Positions 24,669-33,415 of a stretch of 64,000 nucleotides of DNA are shown piece after piece. The stretch comes from Nannocystis punicea (GTDB lineage: Bacteria; Myxococcota_A; Polyangia; Nannocystales; Nannocystaceae). The notes under the pieces are model-generated. The model saw only the letters and a list, made by a program, of their open reading frames with translations, made no database searches and had not been told where the DNA came from. The stretch lies in contig NZ_CP114040.1 of NCBI RefSeq assembly GCF_026965555.1, positions 3,596,001-3,660,000 on the forward strand. Reading direction: 5' to 3'. Numbering within the stretch: position 1 is the first letter of the stretch; every line of letters begins with the position of its first letter. The position numbers and the translations under genes were made by a program.

Positions 24669-26633
24669 GTGTTGTCTACCGCCGGCGTAAGCATCCTGGG
24701 TCTGCAGTGGGCGCTCTGGGCCGTCACCCAGACGCCCGCCGATCGCGAATATCAAGGCCCCGAGGGGGTCCCGAACAAGTCGGGTCCGGCCAAGGCCGCG
24801 AAGCCGAACACGGACGTCTCGGTCGACGACGTGTTCGGCACCGGCGCGCCCGCGAAGCCGCCCGAGGCTCAGAAGCCGCCCGAGGCCGCGAAGCCGGCCG
24901 CGAAGCCGGCCGCGGGCGGCGAGCTGTCGATGGACGACGTGTTCGGCGCCGGCGCCGACACCGGCTCGTCCGAGGCGCCGGCGAGGGGCAGCGAGCCGGC
25001 GGGCACGACCACTGCGCGCGACCTCGAGCTCGACGACGTGTTCGGCGGCGGCGGCTCGCAGCCGGCCGGCGCGTCGACCGGGCCGACGACGACGGTGACG
25101 ACCACCACGCCGGCGCCGACCGACAAGCAGGTGGACGCGCCGGCGGGCAAGCAGAAGCTGCAGAGCCCGAGCGAGCAGATCCTGAACAAGACCGGCGGCA
25201 AGCTGCACACGCGCTTCCGCATCATCAGCAGCCTCCACTACGACGTCGACCGCGCCGAGCCGCGCAAGATCAGCCGTAACGAGAACCGCGTCGAGTTCTA
25301 CTTCGCGTACACGCCGAACAAGCACGTGCAGGTGGTCGGCGAGGTCGACCCGGTGCTGATGGGCACCAACCAATCGCGCGAGCTCGACGACCTGGCGTCG
25401 CAGGTGTACATCCAGCGGTTCCACCTCGAGAGCCGCGCGGCCTACGTCGCCCTCACCGACATCGCCCCGGGCCTCGACATCAAGGTCGGGCGCCAGATCG
25501 TCGTGTGGGGCACCGCCGACAAGTTCAACCCGACCAACAACATCAACGCCGACGACCTCGAGGACCGGCCGCTGTTCACCGAGCCGATCGCCAACCAGAT
25601 GGCGGTCATCGACTACTCGCCGCTGCGCGACCGCGACAAGCTGTACTTCCAGGGCGTCTACATCCCGCTGTTCTTCCCGGCGCTGCTGCCCCCGTCGGCG
25701 GCCGCCGGCCTGAAGGACCCGTACGCCGAGACGCCGTTCGCCAACGACCGCGAGCTGGCGAAGATCACGTACCTGCAGGAAGACTACCTGCCGAAGAACC
25801 CCAAGCTGGTCCCGCGGGTGTTCGGGCACGTCGAGATGCCCGAGAACAAGTTCACCAACGGCCAGTTCGCGTTCAAGATGGGCTCGCGCCTGGGCGAGGT
25901 CGACATCAGCGCGTCGTACTACTACGGCCGCCACGACATCCCGCTGCCGGTCGAGGCCACGACGACGCAGGTGCACGCGCTCAACGACCCGACGGACCCG
26001 CCCGACGGCTACTGGTTCCGCTCCGACGTGCGCCTCATCTACCCGAAGATGCAGGTCATCGGCCTCGACTTCGCCACCCAGGTGCCGTTCCTCGGCAACA
26101 TGGGCCTGTGGGGCGAGGCGGCCCTCATCATCCCCGAGGCCAAGCAGTTCCACATCGACCTGCCGCCGCTGCCCGGCGGCGGCGTCGACGTCACCCCGAA
26201 CGACGACATGGCCAACCCGGAGGCCTTCATCGCCGGCCCGGCGATCAAGAAGCAGCCGTTCCTCAAAGCCACCGCCGGGTTCGACTACACCTTCGGCAAG
26301 CACGTGTACGTGCAGGCGCAGTACCTGCGCGGCATGATCAACGAGTTCGGCGCCGGCCACATCGGCAACTACATCCTCGGCGGCACCGACCTGATCTTCT
26401 TCGGCCGCAAGCTGGTGTTCCGCGCGTTCGGCATGGTCGACCTGCCCAACAACAACCCCAAGGGCAAGGGCCCCTCGGGCGTGATCGCGCCGGCGCTGCT
26501 GTTCGCCCCGCCGTGGGGCTACGTCAACTTCGAGCTCGGCAGCTTCGCCCTGCTCGGCGGCGACAAGACCTACTTCGGCCAGCGGGCGACCGGCTCGTCG
26601 ATCGTCTACTTCAAGGTGATCGGCTCGTTCTAG
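24669..26633 (+). CDS. outer-membrane barrel (DUF1302-like) with three DDVFG motifs
   Basis: This is a 654-residue protein, GTG start at 24669, 7 bases after the LolA-like stop. After an N-terminal hydrophobic stretch comes a disordered Pro/Ala/Lys region with three copies of a short motif: VDDVFG at 52-57, MDDVFG at 88-93 and LDDVFG at 121-126. From about 175 on, alternating beta-strand sequence with many aromatic residues resembles DUF1302-type outer-membrane proteins (KVGRQIVVWGTADKFNPTNN, AYFAYTP-like strands), ending with an aromatic terminal residue (Phe). It is likely the outer-membrane receiver of the MMPL/LolA-like pathway; the DDVFG tail may dock a partner. Confidence 0.8.
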   Translation: MLSTAGVSILGLQWALWAVTQTPADREYQGPEGVPNKSGPAKAAKPNTDVSVDDVFGTGAPAKPPEAQKPPEAAKPAAKPAAGGELSMDDVFGAGADTGSSEAPARGSEPAGTTTARDLELDDVFGGGGSQPAGASTGPTTTVTTTTPAPTDKQVDAPAGKQKLQSPSEQILNKTGGKLHTRFRIISSLHYDVDRAEPRKISRNENRVEFYFAYTPNKHVQVVGEVDPVLMGTNQSRELDDLASQVYIQRFHLESRAAYVALTDIAPGLDIKVGRQIVVWGTADKFNPTNNINADDLEDRPLFTEPIANQMAVIDYSPLRDRDKLYFQGVYIPLFFPALLPPSAAAGLKDPYAETPFANDRELAKITYLQEDYLPKNPKLVPRVFGHVEMPENKFTNGQFAFKMGSRLGEVDISASYYYGRHDIPLPVEATTTQVHALNDPTDPPDGYWFRSDVRLIYPKMQVIGLDFATQVPFLGNMGLWGEAALIIPEAKQFHIDLPPLPGGGVDVTPNDDMANPEAFIAGPAIKKQPFLKATAGFDYTFGKHVYVQAQYLRGMINEFGAGHIGNYILGGTDLIFFGRKLVFRAFGMVDLPNNNPKGKGPSGVIAPALLFAPPWGYVNFELGSFALLGGDKTYFGQRATGSSIVYFKVIGSF

Positions 26634-26636
26634 CAG

Positions 26637-26681
26637 GATATGTCTGATGGGACATGCCTGATGGGACATGTCCTGTCAGGC
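26637..26681. terminator. palindrome cluster acting as bidirectional terminator
   Basis: GCCTGA (26656-26661) and TCAGGC (26676-26681) flank the palindrome GGACATGTCC (26664-26673) with TG spacers, forming a long hairpin. It lies between the barrel gene (ends 26633) and the convergent histidine kinase, whose stop codon (26676-26678) is inside the stem. Confidence 0.6.
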
Positions 26682-27791
26682 TGGTCGACGCGGTAGCGGG
26701 CCGGCGACGGGCAGGCGCACGCGGAAGGTCGAGCCGCGGCGCAGCTCGCTGGCGACGGTGATCGAGCCGCCGAGCAGGTCGCACAGGCGGCGGCTGATGG
26801 CGAGGCCGAGGCCGGTGCCGCCGAACCGGCGCGTGGAGGTGTCGTCGACCTGGGTGAAGGCGTCGAAGATCGCCTCGAGCTTGTCGGCGGGGATGCCGAT
26901 GCCGGTGTCGGCGACGGTGATCTCGACGAAGTCGCAGCCCCGCTCGACGTGGTCGCGGGCCGACAGGGTGATGTCGCCGCCGACGGTGAACTTGTTGGCG
27001 TTGCCGAGGATGTTGAGCAGGATCTGCTGCAGCCGCAGCGGGTCGGTGTGGATCTGCGAGCGCTCGAGCTCGATGCGGGCGTGCAGCACGTTGCCCGCGT
27101 CCTTGACCGAGGGCGCCAGGGTGGTCTGCAGCTCCTGCAGCAGGGTGCGCAGGTCGATCGGCTCGAGGCGCACGTCGACGCGGCCGGCCTCGATGCGCGC
27201 GAGGTCGAGGACGTCCTGGATGAGGTTGAGGAGGTGGCGCGAGGCGATCTGCAGGCGGTCGACGTCGAGGGTCAGCGCGTCCTGACCGGCCGCGACCAGG
27301 TCCTCGCGGATGATCTCGGCGTAGCCGATGATGGCGTTGAGCGGGGTCCGCAGCTCGTGGCTGATGTTGGCCAGGAAGGCGCTCTTGGCCCGGCTGGCGG
27401 CCAGCGCCTCGTCGCGCGCGGCCACCAGCGCCTTCATCGTGTGCGACAGCTCCTCGCCCATCATGTTGAGGCCGATCGCCATGGCGTTGATGAGCTCGTC
27501 GTTGTCGTCGTGGACCAGCGCGCGGCGGTCGTAGTCCAGCGCCGCGAACGAGGTGATGGTGTTGAACAGCTCCTCCATCTGCCGCTCGGTCCGCTCGCGA
27601 TAGGCGCGCAGGGCGGCCAGCTCGGAGGCCACCACCGACAGCGCGGTCTCGGCGGCCGCCCGCGGGTCGCTGGCGAACGCGGCGGCGTCGGGCGCGAGCG
27701 CGACCGCGGCCCGCAGCAGCGCGGCGATGCGCTTGTCCACGGGCTCCGGGGCAGGGTCGCGCCCGGGCGGCTGGCCGGAGGACTCGCTCAC
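26676..27791 (-). CDS. sensor histidine kinase, cytoplasmic
   Basis: This is a 371-residue histidine kinase with GTG start at 27791 overlapping the stop of the upstream gene. An N-terminal helical region without membrane segments leads to the phospho-acceptor motif ANISHELRTPLN (His145), then the N-box LLNILGNANKFT (about 259-269), the G1 box DTGIGI (295-300) and FGGTGLGLAISRRL. It ends shortly after the ATPase domain and has no receiver. No response regulator lies next to it. It is the last gene of a three-gene operon with two small paralogous proteins that may feed it a signal. Confidence 0.9.
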   Translation of the reverse strand: MSESSGQPPGRDPAPEPVDKRIAALLRAAVALAPDAAAFASDPRAAAETALSVVASELAALRAYRERTERQMEELFNTITSFAALDYDRRALVHDDNDELINAMAIGLNMMGEELSHTMKALVAARDEALAASRAKSAFLANISHELRTPLNAIIGYAEIIREDLVAAGQDALTLDVDRLQIASRHLLNLIQDVLDLARIEAGRVDVRLEPIDLRTLLQELQTTLAPSVKDAGNVLHARIELERSQIHTDPLRLQQILLNILGNANKFTVGGDITLSARDHVERGCDFVEITVADTGIGIPADKLEAIFDAFTQVDDTSTRRFGGTGLGLAISRRLCDLLGGSITVASELRRGSTFRVRLPVAGPLPRRPA

Positions 27792-28171
27792 ACCACCTGC
27801 TCTTTGAGCCAGACGAGCGCGTCGCCCTCGGAGTTGAACAGGCGCAGCGGGAACGGCGGCCTGTGGACGTTGGTGTAGAAGCTGCCGAACATGCGGCCGA
27901 TCTGCGAGTCGATCAGCATCGCCAGCGCAGCCAGCCGCTCGGCGGCCTCGGGGCGGACGTAGTAGAGGCGGGCCTCGCGATCGAGGCCGCGCGAGGCCCG
28001 GGTGTCGAGCAGCATCGGCAGCCTGCGGCCCTCGGCCAGCTCGTCGACGGCGCGGGAGTTCTCGTGGGCGTCCTCCAGCGTGTGCGTCGCCGTCGGCAGC
28101 ACCACGCAGTGCACGATCCCGTCCGCGATCCAGATCCGTTCGGTGCGGGTGACGATCTCTCGCAGCTCCAT
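27788..28171 (-). CDS. small STAS-like (DUF7793-type) protein, paralogue B
   Basis: This is a 127-residue soluble protein, ATG at 28171. It pairs with the gene at 28183-28626: both have a TERxWxxxDG N-terminus, a segment reading PMLLDTRASRGLDREAR here and PLLLDMRAHASSATRE there, and a C-terminal FPLRLFNSEGDALVWL or FPFRLFADVDEAIAWL. The pattern fits the SpoIIAA/STAS-like family of small regulatory proteins often found with histidine kinases in bacteria. The stop overlaps the histidine kinase start. Confidence 0.6.
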   Translation of the reverse strand: MELREIVTRTERIWIADGIVHCVVLPTATHTLEDAHENSRAVDELAEGRRLPMLLDTRASRGLDREARLYYVRPEAAERLAALAMLIDSQIGRMFGSFYTNVHRPPFPLRLFNSEGDALVWLKEQVV

Positions 28172-28182
28172 GGGCCTCGTCT

Positions 28183-28626
28183 CTACGACCGGTCGCCCGG
28201 CTCGCTGGGATCCTCGGTGATGAAGGTGCGCAGCCAGGCGATGGCCTCGTCGACGTCGGCGAACAGGCGGAACGGGAAGCGGGTCTTGTTGAGGCCGAGG
28301 AAGAAGTTGCCGATCACGCGGCTGACGTTCGAGCGGACCAGCATGGCGGCCGCGAGGTTGACCCGCTGGGCCTCGGAGCCGGCGTAGTAATCGCGGCACT
28401 CGCGGGTGGCCGAGCTGGCGTGGGCCCGCATGTCGAGCAGCAGCGGCCGCGGCTTGCCCGCGGCCAGCTTGGCCACCGCCGCGACGTTGACGATCGCGTC
28501 GTCGAGGTCGGCGACCAGCCCGGGTTTCACCTCTGCGATCACGTAGCCGTCCGGGTGGAGCCACAGCCGCTCGGTGCGGGTGTCGATGACGCCGCGGGCG
28601 TCGCTGGGGATGAACGACTCGCTCAT
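28183..28626 (-). CDS. small STAS-like (DUF7793-type) protein, paralogue A
   Basis: This 147-residue protein, ATG at 28626, is the first gene of the histidine kinase operon and a paralogue of the next gene (11 bases downstream). The shared pattern (ERLWLHPDGYVIAEV, PLLLDMRAH, ANVxRVIGNFF-like segment, FPFRLFADVDEAIAWL) suggests a tandem duplication that has diverged. The pair may form a heterodimer or be alternative inputs to the kinase; this is inference. Confidence 0.6.
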   Translation of the reverse strand: MSESFIPSDARGVIDTRTERLWLHPDGYVIAEVKPGLVADLDDAIVNVAAVAKLAAGKPRPLLLDMRAHASSATRECRDYYAGSEAQRVNLAAAMLVRSNVSRVIGNFFLGLNKTRFPFRLFADVDEAIAWLRTFITEDPSEPGDRS

Positions 28627-28715
28627 GCGCGCGGCCAGGATAGCGGACCGGCCGCGCGTTGGGTGCACCGTGAGGGGCGCCGTGGGCGACGCCGCGCGCG
28701 GCGCCGAGTTCGCGC

Positions 28716-30185
28716 TCACCAAGGGAAGATGCCCTGGCCCGGAGTCAGGGTGTTCTTGGGATCGAAGATCAACTTGCGGGCCAGGAACTGCGGCCAGCGG
28801 GTGCCGTAGTGGAGGATCCAGTCGGCGAAGGAGAGCTCGACGCTGCCGATCGAGTAGCGCTTGCCGCCGATCTCTCGCACGCCCTCGTACACCGCGCGGT
28901 TCTTCGCCACAAGGTCCGCCGCGACCGCAGGATCGGCCGAGGACGCCCAGCGCAGCAGCGAGAACAGCACGGTCACCGGCTCCTTCGGCAGCGGGATGAA
29001 CGGCGCGGTCACCTTGGCCTTCGGGAACGGATAGATGAGCACCGGGCCGTAGCCGATGTCGATCGCGGGGGTCTCGGCGAGGGTCGACTCGATGAAGTCC
29101 GCGGCCTCGGAGAGCGGCAGGAAGAAGTCGGTCAGCGGGTGGGGCAGGTACCACTCGCCGGTGATCTTGGTGAAGGCGACGATCGGCGCCAGGCGGTCGT
29201 AGAAGTCGTAGAGCGGCAGGGTGTCGACCGCCTCGGTGCCGGGGATGAAGTTGAGCCCGGCGAGCATCGCCGCGTCGTCGGGCGGCGAGCCGGCGTCGAA
29301 GTATTTGACGCACTCGATCGTGATCACGTAGCTGTCGTCGGGCTGCGGGAAGCCGAGGCCCTCCACGTAGTCGAACCGGCCCTCGTTCATCAGCGCGACC
29401 TGGTCGGCGAGCAGGGTGGCCACGTCGGCGTAGACGGCGGTGTAGTGGCGCGCCAGCGGCTTGACCGCGATCAGCTTGACGCGCGCCTTGACGATGATGC
29501 CGAACTGGCCGAGGCCGCCGCGCACGCTGTTGAACAGGATCGCGTTGTGGCTGGGCGAGCACACCTCGAGGTCGCCGTCGCCGGTGACCACCCACAGCTC
29601 GAGCGCGTTGTCGGCCTGCAGCCCGTGCTGCGGGGTCTGACCGCCGATGCCGCCGACCGAGAGCGTGCCGCCGACGCTGAGGTCGATGTGGTCGGTGAGC
29701 ACGGGCGGGCTCTTGCCGAGCGGCAGGGTCTGCTGCAGCAGCTCGAACCACCGCACGCCGGCGTCGACCACCGCGTCGCCGGCGTTGATGGCGTGGATCT
29801 CCGACAGCCCCGACATGTCGATCACGAGCCCGCACTTGGCCTGCGACTGACCCTGCGTGCTGTGGCTGTTGCCGACCATGCTCATCGGCCCGACCTTGAT
29901 GCAGTGCTTCTTGCAGAACTTGACGGCCTTGCGAATGTCGTCGATCGAGGCCGGCACGAGCACCGCGAGCGGGGTCTCGCTGACGATGTGACCCCAGTCG
30001 TCGGCCGCGGCGGCGCGGTCGGCCGGGGCCGTCAAGAGCTCGCCGTCGAGGCCGGGGATCTCGATCGCATCGGCGGCCTCGTCGGAGCACGACAGCCAGG
30101 CTTGCGCCGACGGGCTGAAGGCGAGGACGGGGACGGCGGCGGCGCCGCCGCGAAGAAAGGCTCGTCGGGTGCTATGAATCGTCAT
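28716..30185 (-). CDS. FAD-linked oxidase, cytokinin-dehydrogenase-like
   Basis: This 489-residue protein starts at ATG 30185, preceded by GAGGAG at good spacing. The N-terminus has a twin-arginine signal (STRRAFLRGGAAAVPVLAF), so the enzyme is exported folded with its cofactor. The FAD-binding domain contains VGPMSMVGNSHSTQGQ; His108 aligns with the histidine that covalently carries FAD in cytokinin dehydrogenase and related oxidases. VGGTLSVGGIGGQTPQHG is the second FAD-binding loop. The substrate-binding C-terminal half is conserved in length for the family. The substrate is unknown. It is divergent from the P450 gene at 30512. Confidence 0.8.
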   Translation of the reverse strand: MTIHSTRRAFLRGGAAAVPVLAFSPSAQAWLSCSDEAADAIEIPGLDGELLTAPADRAAAADDWGHIVSETPLAVLVPASIDDIRKAVKFCKKHCIKVGPMSMVGNSHSTQGQSQAKCGLVIDMSGLSEIHAINAGDAVVDAGVRWFELLQQTLPLGKSPPVLTDHIDLSVGGTLSVGGIGGQTPQHGLQADNALELWVVTGDGDLEVCSPSHNAILFNSVRGGLGQFGIIVKARVKLIAVKPLARHYTAVYADVATLLADQVALMNEGRFDYVEGLGFPQPDDSYVITIECVKYFDAGSPPDDAAMLAGLNFIPGTEAVDTLPLYDFYDRLAPIVAFTKITGEWYLPHPLTDFFLPLSEAADFIESTLAETPAIDIGYGPVLIYPFPKAKVTAPFIPLPKEPVTVLFSLLRWASSADPAVAADLVAKNRAVYEGVREIGGKRYSIGSVELSFADWILHYGTRWPQFLARKLIFDPKNTLTPGQGIFPW

Positions 30186-30511
30186 CTGAAAAAACTCCTC
30201 GAGACTGCTCAAGTCCACGCGCGGCGCATACGTCGCCGCGTCGGAACGACGGTATCAGAGCCCTGAGCGCGCTGTCTGCGGCGCGTCGTGTGGGCCACTG
30301 TCTCATTAGGGAGCACAGCCGCGATAGCGGCTATTCACAATACATGTCTCGAAGGACATGTTCTTAAGTCCACGGTCATCTGTCCGCCCGGGGGCCGCCC
30401 GGTCTCCCGTCGGACTCGGCGGACGCGGGCGTCTTGCACATGCACGGGCGTTCGTGCGCACGAGGCCGCCGATTTGCTCGCCGGCGGCCGAGTCTGGTAC
30501 CGCTGGAGGCG
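30186..30511. other. divergent promoter region
   Basis: These 326 bases lie between the FAD-oxidase and P450 starts. The region holds an AGCCGC-GATA-GCGGCT hairpin (30317-30332) and a palindrome-family hairpin (30342-30361). Promoters for both genes must lie here but I cannot place them. Confidence 0.4.
30342..30361. repeat. dispersed palindrome hairpin
   Basis: ACATGTC-TCGAAG-GACATGT is a perfect 7-bp inverted repeat around six bases. Confidence 0.7.
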
Positions 30512-31789
30512 ATGACCGACGACGCCAGCGTGTCCCCGTCGCCCGCTCCCGAGGCCGAGCGCCTCGCCGTCGGCGACTTGTTCCAGCCGTTCTCGCCCGC
30601 GTACCAGGAGGACCCGGCCCGCAGCTTCTACGTCGAGGCTCACGCGCGCGCGCCGGTGGCCTACAGCCGGGCGTTCTACGCCTACCTGGTGACGAGCCAC
30701 GCCGAGGTGATGCACGTGCTGCGCGACCCGGTGCTGTTCTCGTCGGCGCGCCTGCTCGAGCCGGTGGTGCCGTTCACGCCGGAGCTGCTGGCGCGGCTGG
30801 AGCAGGGCACGTTCCCGCTGCCGCCCGGGCTGTTCAACAACGACCCGCCGTCGCACACGCGCGCGCGGCTGCTGTTCTCGAAGGCGTTCACGCCGGCGAG
30901 CGTGGCGGCGATGGAGCCGCAGATCCGCCGGTTCGCGAGCGAGCTGGCGGGCGAGCTCGCCAGCGGCCCGGACGAACTCGAGCTGATGCACGACTTCACG
31001 TTCAAGCTGCCGATGCGGGTGATCGCGGCGCTGGTCGGCGTGCCCTACGAGGACATGCCGCAGCTGAAGGCGTGGCAAGACGACTGGTTCAAATTGTTCG
31101 ACCCGGCCCTCGACCAGGCGACCAAGATGGCCGCGGCCGACGGCTTCCTCGCCTACCAGCGCTACTACGCGGATCTGATCGCCGAGCGCCGCAAGCAGCC
31201 CGCCGACGACCTGATCTCGGCGCTCCTGCGCGCGCGCGAGGGCTCGGACATGTTGACGACGGAGGAGATGATCTCGCACCTCGTCGTGCTGCTGTTCGCC
31301 GGCTACGAGACTGCGGCCAGCCTGATGGGCTCGCTGCTGTTCGCGCTGCTCGACGAGCCGGAGCTGTGGCGGCGCGTCGGCGACGACGCTGCGCTGCTCC
31401 AGGCCGCGACCGAGGAGACGCTGCGGATGCACGCGTCGGTGCAGATGGAGCCGCGCCACACGACCCGCAACACCACCGTCGGCGGGGTGGAGATCCCCGC
31501 CGGCGCGATGGTGATGACGTTCTTCGGCGCCGCCAACTACGACGCGCGCGTGTTCCCCGACCCGCTGCGCTTCGACCTCACCCGCCCCAACGGCAACCGC
31601 CACCTCGGCTTCGGCTGGGGCATCCACAGCTGCCTCGGCGCCAGTCTGGCCCGCCTCGAGGTCCGCGCCGGCATGCAGGCCCTGCGCGCCGCGCTGCCCG
31701 ACCTCCGCCTCGCCGAAGGCGCGCGCCGCAGCTACCTGCCGAGCCTGTTCTTCCGCACGCCCGCGGCGGTGCCGGCGGTCCGCGGGTGA
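30512..31789 (+). CDS. cytochrome P450
   Basis: This is a 425-residue bacterial P450 (CYP), soluble. Signatures: I-helix AGYET (263-267), K-helix EETLR (301-305) and the heme loop FGWGIHSCLG with Cys374. The usual Thr of the I-helix oxygen-activation motif is present. The ATG at 30512 is preceded by GGAGGC. The encoded enzyme hydroxylates an unknown lipid or natural product. A second P450 gene follows in the same direction, separated by a palindrome cluster; no ferredoxin gene is adjacent. Confidence 0.9.
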   Translation: MTDDASVSPSPAPEAERLAVGDLFQPFSPAYQEDPARSFYVEAHARAPVAYSRAFYAYLVTSHAEVMHVLRDPVLFSSARLLEPVVPFTPELLARLEQGTFPLPPGLFNNDPPSHTRARLLFSKAFTPASVAAMEPQIRRFASELAGELASGPDELELMHDFTFKLPMRVIAALVGVPYEDMPQLKAWQDDWFKLFDPALDQATKMAAADGFLAYQRYYADLIAERRKQPADDLISALLRAREGSDMLTTEEMISHLVVLLFAGYETAASLMGSLLFALLDEPELWRRVGDDAALLQAATEETLRMHASVQMEPRHTTRNTTVGGVEIPAGAMVMTFFGAANYDARVFPDPLRFDLTRPNGNRHLGFGWGIHSCLGASLARLEVRAGMQALRAALPDLRLAEGARRSYLPSLFFRTPAAVPAVRG

Positions 31790-32093
31790 AGGTTCGGACA
31801 TGCTCGTGAGGGCATGTCTTTGAGGGCATGTTCATTAGGACATGCTCGTGAGGGCATGTCTCGAAGGCGGCAGAGGCCGGGGGACCGGTGTTCGCGTCTG
31901 CCGGCGCCGCTGCCGTGAGGCAGGCGGGGCCGGCGCGCGCGAAGCCTCGCGGCGGCGGGCGCGGCGACGCTGCGTGCGCAGGAGCTGCGCATCGAGCCCA
32001 GGTGAGCGCGGGAGGAAACGAGGGCGGGCTCGCAAGCGCGGCCGCGTTGCCGCGGGGATCGCGGCTCGTACCCTCGGGCGCGTGGAACCCTCC
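31790..32093. other. gap between the P450 genes
   Basis: The 5' third is the palindrome cluster at 31796-31865. The remainder is GC-rich sequence in which the reading frame of the second P450 stays open upstream without protein-like content. A GTG at 32082 is an alternative start. Confidence 0.4.
31796..31865. repeat. palindrome cluster with exact 24-bp direct repeat
   Basis: The same 24 bases (beginning GGACATGCTCGTGAGGGCAT) occur at 31796-31819 and 31838-31861, a 42-bp period, with GGCATGTT between. This shows the elements can spread by local duplication. Confidence 0.75.
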
Positions 32094-33323
32094 ATGGACA
32101 TCTCGATGGCCCTGTTCTCGCCGGAGACGGCGAACGATCCGCACCCGCTGTTCGCCCGCCTGCGCGAGGCGGCGCCCGTGCACCGACTCGAACGCCACCA
32201 GTGGTGGGCGGTGACGCGCCACGCCGAGGTGAGCAGGATCCTCAAGCGGCCCGACCTGTTCTCGTCGGACACCGGGCTCGATCGCCTGTGCCCGCCGCAC
32301 ATCGACGAGCGCACCTGGCAGGAGCTCGAGCGCATGCGCGGGCCGAGCATGTTCAACTCCGATCCGCCCAAGCACACGCGGCTGCGCAAGCTGGTCAGCG
32401 CCGCGTTCACGCCGCGGGCGATGACGCAGCTCGAGGGGCGGGTGCAGCAGATCGCCGGCCGGCTGATCGACTCGATCCTGCAGCGCGAGACGTTCGAGGT
32501 GGTCGACGACCTGGCGATCCCGCTGCCGGTGACCGTGATCGCGGAGATGCTCGGGGTCGACCCGGCCCGCGGAGCCGACTTCAAGCGCTGGAGCGACGAC
32601 CTGATCACTCTGGGCCGGATGACGCGCGAGCAGCGAGACTGGGCCGCCGCCGAGTCGGTGCGGCTGATCGAGAGCCGGCGCGAGCTGTTCGCCCACATGC
32701 AGGAGATGATCGCGGCGCGACGCCAGGAGCCGCGCGACGATCTGATCAGCCAGCTGGTCCGCGCCGAGTGCGAGGAGGCGCTCACCGCCGAGGAGGTGCT
32801 CGGCGCGGTGCTGCTGCTGCTGGTCGCCGGCAACGAGACGACGACCAACCTGATCGCCACCGGCACACACCTGTTGCTCGAGCACCCCGAGGCGCTGGCC
32901 GAGCTGCGCGACGACCCGGCGCTGGTGCCCAACTTCATCGAGGAGGTGCTGCGCTACGAAGGACCGGCGACGATGCTGTTCCGCCGCACGACCGCCGAGG
33001 TCGAGGTCGCGGGGGCCCAGATCCCCGCAGGCAACCTGGTGGTGCTTCTGCTGGGCGCGGCCAACCGCGATCCGGCCCAGTTCCCCGATCCCGACCGCTT
33101 CGATATCCACCGCGACACCCGCGGCCACCTCGGCTTCGGCCAGGGCATTCATTTTTGCGTGGGCGCGCCGCTGTCGCGCCTGGAAGGCCGGGTGGCGTTC
33201 ACGGAGCTGATCCGCCGCCTGCCCGCATTCACCCGCATGGACGCTCGCCCGGCCTGGCACGACCACACGAGCCTGCGAGGCCTGCGATCGCTGCCGCTCC
33301 GCTTCGTGCGGCGCGCGGCGTGA
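32094..33323 (+). CDS. cytochrome P450
   Basis: This is a 409-residue P450 with start ATG at 32094. Signatures: AGNETT in the I-helix (245-250), EEVLR (283-287), and the heme loop FGQGIHFCVG with Cys355. It is related to, but clearly different from, the P450 at 30512 (different heme-loop residues and termini), so the pair may act at successive steps. Redox partner genes are not adjacent. Confidence 0.9.
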   Translation: MDISMALFSPETANDPHPLFARLREAAPVHRLERHQWWAVTRHAEVSRILKRPDLFSSDTGLDRLCPPHIDERTWQELERMRGPSMFNSDPPKHTRLRKLVSAAFTPRAMTQLEGRVQQIAGRLIDSILQRETFEVVDDLAIPLPVTVIAEMLGVDPARGADFKRWSDDLITLGRMTREQRDWAAAESVRLIESRRELFAHMQEMIAARRQEPRDDLISQLVRAECEEALTAEEVLGAVLLLLVAGNETTTNLIATGTHLLLEHPEALAELRDDPALVPNFIEEVLRYEGPATMLFRRTTAEVEVAGAQIPAGNLVVLLLGAANRDPAQFPDPDRFDIHRDTRGHLGFGQGIHFCVGAPLSRLEGRVAFTELIRRLPAFTRMDARPAWHDHTSLRGLRSLPLRFVRRAA

Positions 33324-33358
33324 GACGGAGATGCACGCGAGCACGCTTTGGGGCACTC

Positions 33359-33376
33359 CATGTCCCGAGAGACATG
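33359..33376. repeat. dispersed palindrome hairpin
   Basis: CATGTC-CCGAGA-GACATG lies between the convergent P450 gene and the immunity-protein gene. Confidence 0.65.
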
Positions 33377-33415
33377 TTCTCCGAGGTCCGGACTCGCAGG
33401 CGTGGGGCGCGGACT

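Noticed and set aside
24585..26669. A 694-codon minus-strand frame opposite the barrel gene
   Set aside because: Antisense artefact; the plus-strand product has signal, motif repeats and barrel pattern.
31796..31865. Short regular repeats considered as a CRISPR array
   Set aside because: Units are imperfect, palindromic, with 18-bp or shorter spacers and no cas genes anywhere in the window.
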